DNA from: Bacillota bacterium | Lineage (GTDB): Bacteria > Bacillota > Clostridia > Peptostreptococcales > Anaerovoracaceae | Length of the DNA stretch: 8,288 nt | NCBI GenBank assembly: GCA_017515765.1 | Contig: JAFWFF010000106.1 | Span: 1 to 8,288, forward strand | Direction: 5' to 3' | Shown: positions 5,694-8,288 of the stretch, in pieces | Layout: each line of letters opens with the position of its first letter | Numbering within the stretch: the stretch's first letter is position 1 | The notes under the pieces: model-generated | Databases searched by the model: none | What the model was told of the DNA's origin: nothing | What the model saw: the letters and a program-made list of their open reading frames with translations, nothing else | Position numbers and translations under genes: made by a program

Positions 5694-6314
5694 CTATTTT
5701 TCCGCCAGATGCGCCCGAACGCGCTCGATGACCATCTGCAGCGCGACCCTGTTATGGCCGCCTTCGGGGATTATGAAGTCGGCTCTGCGCTTTGACGGTT
5801 CCACGAACTGTTCGTGCATGGGCTTTACTGTTTCGAGATACTGGGTTATGACGCTCTCCAGGCTGCGCCCGCGGTCGCAGACGTCCCGGAGGATGCGGCG
5901 CAGGATGCGCACGTCGGCGTCGGTGTCGACGAATATCTTTATATCCATCTCGTCGCAGAGCTCGCGGCTCTCGTAGATCAGGATCCCTTCGACGATGATG
6001 ACCGGCCTGGGGTAGATCGGGAAGGTCCTGTCAGTCCTGTCGTAGATGGCGAAGTCGTAGACCGGGCAGTCGACTGTCTCGCCGTTTCTGAGCTTCTTCA
6101 GGTCTGCGATCATCATGTCGGTATCAAATGCGTCGGGATGGTCGTAGTTCAGTTTGACCCGCTCCTCGTAGGTCAGGTCGTGGCGGGCTTTGTAGTAGCT
6201 GTCGTGGTGGATGACGGATACGTTGTCCCCGAAGCATTCGACCAGCTTGTCCGTGATGGTCGTCTTGCCGCTGCCGGATCCGCCGGCTATGCCTATGACG
6301 ATGACGTCGCTCAT
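5694..6314 (-). CDS. udk: Uridine kinase (uridine/cytidine phosphorylation)
   Basis: The 206-residue protein is a uridine kinase, which phosphorylates uridine and cytidine to UMP and CMP in pyrimidine salvage. Its P-loop is GGSGSGKT (residues 11-18). Other family motifs are VIHHDSYYK with D38, NYDHPDAFD (57-65), VEGILIY (108-114), a lid region with RRILRDVCDRGR (139-150), and the C-terminal YLETVKPMHEQFVEPSKRRADFIIP stretch split across residues 159-183. Length is normal for Udk. The ATG at 6314 is chosen over an in-frame TTG at 6320 because GAGGAGG lies 8 bases before the ATG and only 2 before the TTG. That Shine-Dalgarno overlaps the TGA of the fused ABC transporter gene, so translational coupling is likely. 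No terminator is seen after its stop, so some transcript may read into the malic enzyme operon. Confidence 0.96.
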   Translation of the reverse strand: MSDVIVIGIAGGSGSGKTTITDKLVECFGDNVSVIHHDSYYKARHDLTYEERVKLNYDHPDAFDTDMMIADLKKLRNGETVDCPVYDFAIYDRTDRTFPIYPRPVIIVEGILIYESRELCDEMDIKIFVDTDADVRILRRILRDVCDRGRSLESVITQYLETVKPMHEQFVEPSKRRADFIIPEGGHNRVALQMVIERVRAHLAEK

Positions 6315-6322
6315 GATCAAAA

Positions 6323-6329
6323 CCTCCTC
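6323..6329 (-). promoter_or_regulatory. Ribosome binding site of udk overlapping the upstream stop codon
   Basis: GAGGAGG (minus strand 6329-6323) overlaps the TGA at 6330-6328 of the ABC transporter gene. It sets the udk start at the ATG at 6314 and suggests that ribosomes ending on the transporter gene help initiate udk. Confidence 0.8.
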
Positions 6330-7776
6330 AGCAAAGCGAGATGACCTCGCCGCAGTTCATCAGTTCCGCTTCGGCACTGTCGTGTGTGACCAGGATCACA
6401 GTCTTTCCTGCCGCCGACTCGAGTATCTTCTCCGCGCAAAGCGCCTTAAGCTCACCGTCCAGTCCCTTGAACGGCTCGTCCAGCAGCAGCAGGCCGTAGT
6501 CCGCCGCGAGCGCTCTGGCGATCGCGACCCGTCTCTTCATGCCGCCCGAGTATTCGCTCAGTTTCTTGTCCGGGTCTCCGCCGAGCCCAAGTTCCGCGAG
6601 CAAAGCCTCCGCTTCTGCTCTTCCCATATCGTTACGCGCCAGCATGACGTTAGACACGGCGTCAAGTTCCTCACAGAGCCGGTCTTCCTGGAACACCATG
6701 GATATCCGGCATTTATCGGTTCCGCTGACTGAGCCCTGCAACTGTCTGCCTGCACCGGGCTCTCCGCCTGCCTTCCTGCCCGAGGCGCCGGGCTCCCCGT
6801 CCTCTGCGGGGTCGGGCTCCTCCAGACCCGCGATGAGTCTGAGGAGGGTGGTCTTGCCTGCGCCGGAAGGCGCCATTATCGCGGTCACGCTCCCGGCCGG
6901 GAAGACGTGGGTGAAGCTGTCTATCACTTTGCTGCCGCCGTAGGTCTTCGACAGGTTTTCCGCTTTGATCGCGAAGACCGCTCTTTCTACGCGGCCTCCG
7001 CGAGCCGCCGTTCCCGCGGGTTCCGGGATCCTCGCGAGCCTCCCGAAGCCCTGGTCCAGGATCAGGCGGAACACCTTCTCAGTCGCAGCGGACAGCAGTA
7101 TTATCACCAGAGTCCAGGCGAAGAGATCCGGAGTTTCCAGATAGATCTTGGCCTGCTGGAGCTTTTCCCCTATCGAGCCTCTCGGTATGCCTATTACCTC
7201 TGCGGCGGTCCCCGCCTTCCACGCCATGCCTATCGCCGTCCTGCAGGCGGACGCCAGATACGGATAGAGCGCGGGGATATATACCGCGCGCCTCACGTTG
7301 CCCGGGCGCGCGCCGAAGACTTTGGTCATCTCGAGCAGTTTCGGATCGGCGCTCTCAAGGCCTGCGTACGCGTTCCCGTAGATGACGGGCATCGCGATCA
7401 GGAAGGAGATCAGGACCGACAGGCTCTTTGACGGCAGGCAGATGAGCGCGAGTATTATGAACGAAGCGACCGGCACCGACCTCATCACAGTGAGGAGAGG
7501 CGCCAGGAGTTCTCTGATCCGCTCATGCTTAAGCGCTGCAGCCGCGAGAGCGACGCCGAGGATCACCGCCAGCAGATACCCGCACGTGATCCTGAGCAGC
7601 GAAAAACCGACCGACGCCCAAAAACCGCCGCTCGGCAGAAGCTCCGCAAGGCGCATGACGACGCGGACCGGCCCGACCAGGAAGATCTCCCTGTCGAGCA
7701 CCATGCTCAGTATTTCCCAGACGGCCAGCCAGAAGGCGACCGCCCATATTTTCAGCCCTGTTTTCCTGTTCATCAT
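6328..7776 (-). CDS. Fused ABC importer permease–ATPase, NitT/TauT (SsuC–SsuB) type
   Basis: The 482-residue protein joins two subunits usually encoded separately. Residues 1-245 are a BPD-type permease: an N-terminal helix (about 8-27), further helices near 55-80, 93-115, 117-139 and 217-240, and the EAA loop EMTKVFGARPGNVRRAVYIPAL (149-170). Residues 246-268 are a G/A/R-rich linker. From about 269 it is a complete ATPase: Walker A APSGAGKTT (302-310), Q-loop Q363, signature YSGGM (409-413), Walker B LLLLDEP (429-435), D-loop GLD (438-440) and H-loop H465. Between Walker A and the Q-loop is an extra G/E/P-rich stretch (about 322-355) with GEPGA twice. No ATG or GTG with a ribosome site is seen at the junction, so fusion looks real. 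Substrates of this importer class include sulfonates, nitrate and thiamine precursors; it cannot be chosen here. The solute-binding gene precedes it. No Shine-Dalgarno is visible before the ATG at 7776. Confidence 0.93.
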   Translation of the reverse strand: MMNRKTGLKIWAVAFWLAVWEILSMVLDREIFLVGPVRVVMRLAELLPSGGFWASVGFSLLRITCGYLLAVILGVALAAAALKHERIRELLAPLLTVMRSVPVASFIILALICLPSKSLSVLISFLIAMPVIYGNAYAGLESADPKLLEMTKVFGARPGNVRRAVYIPALYPYLASACRTAIGMAWKAGTAAEVIGIPRGSIGEKLQQAKIYLETPDLFAWTLVIILLSAATEKVFRLILDQGFGRLARIPEPAGTAARGGRVERAVFAIKAENLSKTYGGSKVIDSFTHVFPAGSVTAIMAPSGAGKTTLLRLIAGLEEPDPAEDGEPGASGRKAGGEPGAGRQLQGSVSGTDKCRISMVFQEDRLCEELDAVSNVMLARNDMGRAEAEALLAELGLGGDPDKKLSEYSGGMKRRVAIARALAADYGLLLLDEPFKGLDGELKALCAEKILESAAGKTVILVTHDSAEAELMNCGEVISLC

Positions 7777-7785
7777 TGCATATAA

Positions 7786-7814
7786 ATTGTAACATCTGCG
7801 GCCCGGGCTTTCAA
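7786..7814 (-). promoter_or_regulatory. Sigma-70-type promoter of the permease–ATPase–udk operon
   Basis: On the minus strand TTGAAA (7814-7809) and TACAAT (7791-7786) are separated by exactly 17 bases, and TGT precedes the −10 box, giving the extended form as well. It is the best-matching promoter in the window. The predicted start near 7779 is only about 3 bases before the ATG at 7776, implying a leaderless or nearly leaderless mRNA. Confidence 0.75.
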
Positions 7815-7817
7815 CAA

Positions 7818-7835
7818 GCGCGGGAACTTCCGCGC
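7818..7835. repeat. GC-rich inverted repeat upstream of the promoter
   Basis: GCGCGG (7818-7823) and CCGCGC (7830-7835) form a perfect 6-bp inverted repeat with a 6-base loop, beginning 4 bases upstream of the −35 box. Its location would suit a regulator site, but in GC-rich DNA it may be chance. Confidence 0.3.
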
Positions 7836-7884
7836 CGCATCGGGCGGCCGCTCCTTTGACCCCGCAGCGCGATGTGACAAGGCC

Positions 7885-7912
7885 AAAAAAAGCGGATCAC
7901 ATCGTGATCCGC
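7885..7912 (-). terminator. Intrinsic terminator after the substrate-binding protein gene
   Basis: On the minus strand GCGGATCAC and GTGATCCGC (7912-7904 with 7900-7892) form a perfect 9-bp stem with a 3-base loop, followed directly by seven T (7891-7885). It lies 45 bases after the stop of the binding-protein gene and should end most of its transcripts, separating it from the fused permease–ATPase gene, which has its own promoter. Confidence 0.93.
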
Positions 7913-7957
7913 GGAATAAGCGCCTCGCAACACTGCACCGCTGTGCAGCCAGTCTTC

Positions 7958-8288
7958 CTATTTCACATAGTAGAAGCCGTCCTCCGGCAGTGCGCCGCCG
8001 ACCGAGGCCGGATCCTGCGCGTACAGCACGGAGAGATAGCCGGAGAGAGCGTCCTTCATCTCGCTGCCGTCGATGTAGACGATGTTGCACTCGGGGATGG
8101 CGAGCTTTGCCACAGCTTCGGGAACTATATCGTACGCCCCGATCAAAGCTGCCGCCGCGTCGACTTCGCCGTTCGTGAACTCGACGGACTCTTTATAGTG
8201 TCTCAGGAAATCGTCGACCGCCTCGGGATGCTCGTCGACGAAAGCCTTCCTGGCGATCAGGACCCCGGTGATCATCCTCGAGGGAGAG
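7958..8288 (-). CDS. ABC transporter substrate-binding protein, NitT/TauT (SsuA/ThiY-like), partial
   Basis: Only the C-terminal part of about 109 residues lies in the window; the frame is open to the right edge, and the residues before the internal methionine (SPSRMITGVLIARK) continue the fold, so the true start lies beyond base 8288. The stretch ARKAFVDEHPEAVDDFLR followed by YKESVEF is the characteristic helix of NMT1/THI5-like and SsuA/TauA-type solute-binding proteins, which deliver sulfonates, nitrate, pyrimidine precursors of thiamine and related small molecules. The signal peptide or lipobox would be in the missing part. The gene ends with TAG at 7958, followed by a strong terminator, then the permease–ATPase gene. 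Placement makes it the binding partner of that transporter. The substrate cannot be identified from this fragment. Confidence 0.87.
   Translation of the reverse strand, partial: SPSRMITGVLIARKAFVDEHPEAVDDFLRHYKESVEFTNGEVDAAAALIGAYDIVPEAVAKLAIPECNIVYIDGSEMKDALSGYLSVLYAQDPASVGGALPEDGFYYVK

Noticed and set aside
6315..6320. TTG at 6320 as the udk start
   Set aside because: It is only 2 bases from the ribosome site; the ATG at 6314 has normal 8-base spacing and gives the usual Udk N-terminus.
7777..7957. Thiamine (TPP) or other riboswitch upstream of the transporter gene
   Set aside because: The stretch is explained by a terminator, a GC-rich inverted repeat and a promoter; no recognisable TPP core segments were seen, and the promoter leaves no room for a leader.

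Overview
The window looks like a chromosomal segment from a GC-rich member of the Clostridia (Bacillota). This is inferred from strong AAAGGAGG/GGAGGT ribosome binding sites, a TTG start codon, several extended −10 promoters (TGnTATAAT type), U-tract terminators, and the gene families present: a stand-alone LUD-domain protein, DUF2804, a short malic enzyme and an Ldh2-type dehydrogenase. The genus cannot be told from this sequence. No tRNA, rRNA, CRISPR array, phage gene or insertion sequence was seen; this is ordinary metabolic chromosome rather than a mobile island.

Layout, right to left, since nearly everything reads on the minus strand. (1) 8288-7958 is the 3' end of a NitT/TauT-type ABC substrate-binding protein, closed by a strong terminator at 7885-7912. 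(2) 7776-6328 encodes the permease and ATPase of that importer class as one fused polypeptide. It has its own good promoter at 7786-7814, placed so close to the start codon that the mRNA may be nearly leaderless. (3) Uridine kinase (udk, 6314-5694) follows; its Shine-Dalgarno overlaps the stop codon of the fused transporter gene, so the two are probably co-transcribed and translationally coupled. (4) A new extended −10 promoter near 5643-5651 starts an operon of a 38-residue single-pass membrane protein (5604-5488), malic enzyme (5434-4259) and an Ldh2-family malate/lactate dehydrogenase (4220-3078). Malic enzyme makes pyruvate plus NAD(P)H from malate; an Ldh2 enzyme could reduce pyruvate to lactate or interconvert malate and oxaloacetate, so the pair could form a redox-balanced malate branch.

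The left part is separated by a bidirectional terminator (3006-3052) shared with the convergent plus-strand LUD gene (2336-2965). That gene is divergent from a minus-strand cluster: PHP-domain phosphoesterase (2207-1335), YkgJ-type cysteine-cluster protein (1274-705) and a DUF2804 protein (693 to beyond the left edge). The 128-base divergent region holds a perfect 10-bp inverted repeat (2240-2249 / 2264-2273). Each arm is itself a TGnTATAAT extended −10 box, so two mirror-image promoters overlap.

The most unusual items are the mirror-image promoter, the unlisted small membrane protein heading the malic enzyme operon, and the permease-ATPase fusion with its repeat-rich insertion and apparently leaderless start. 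None amounts to a clearly new biological system.
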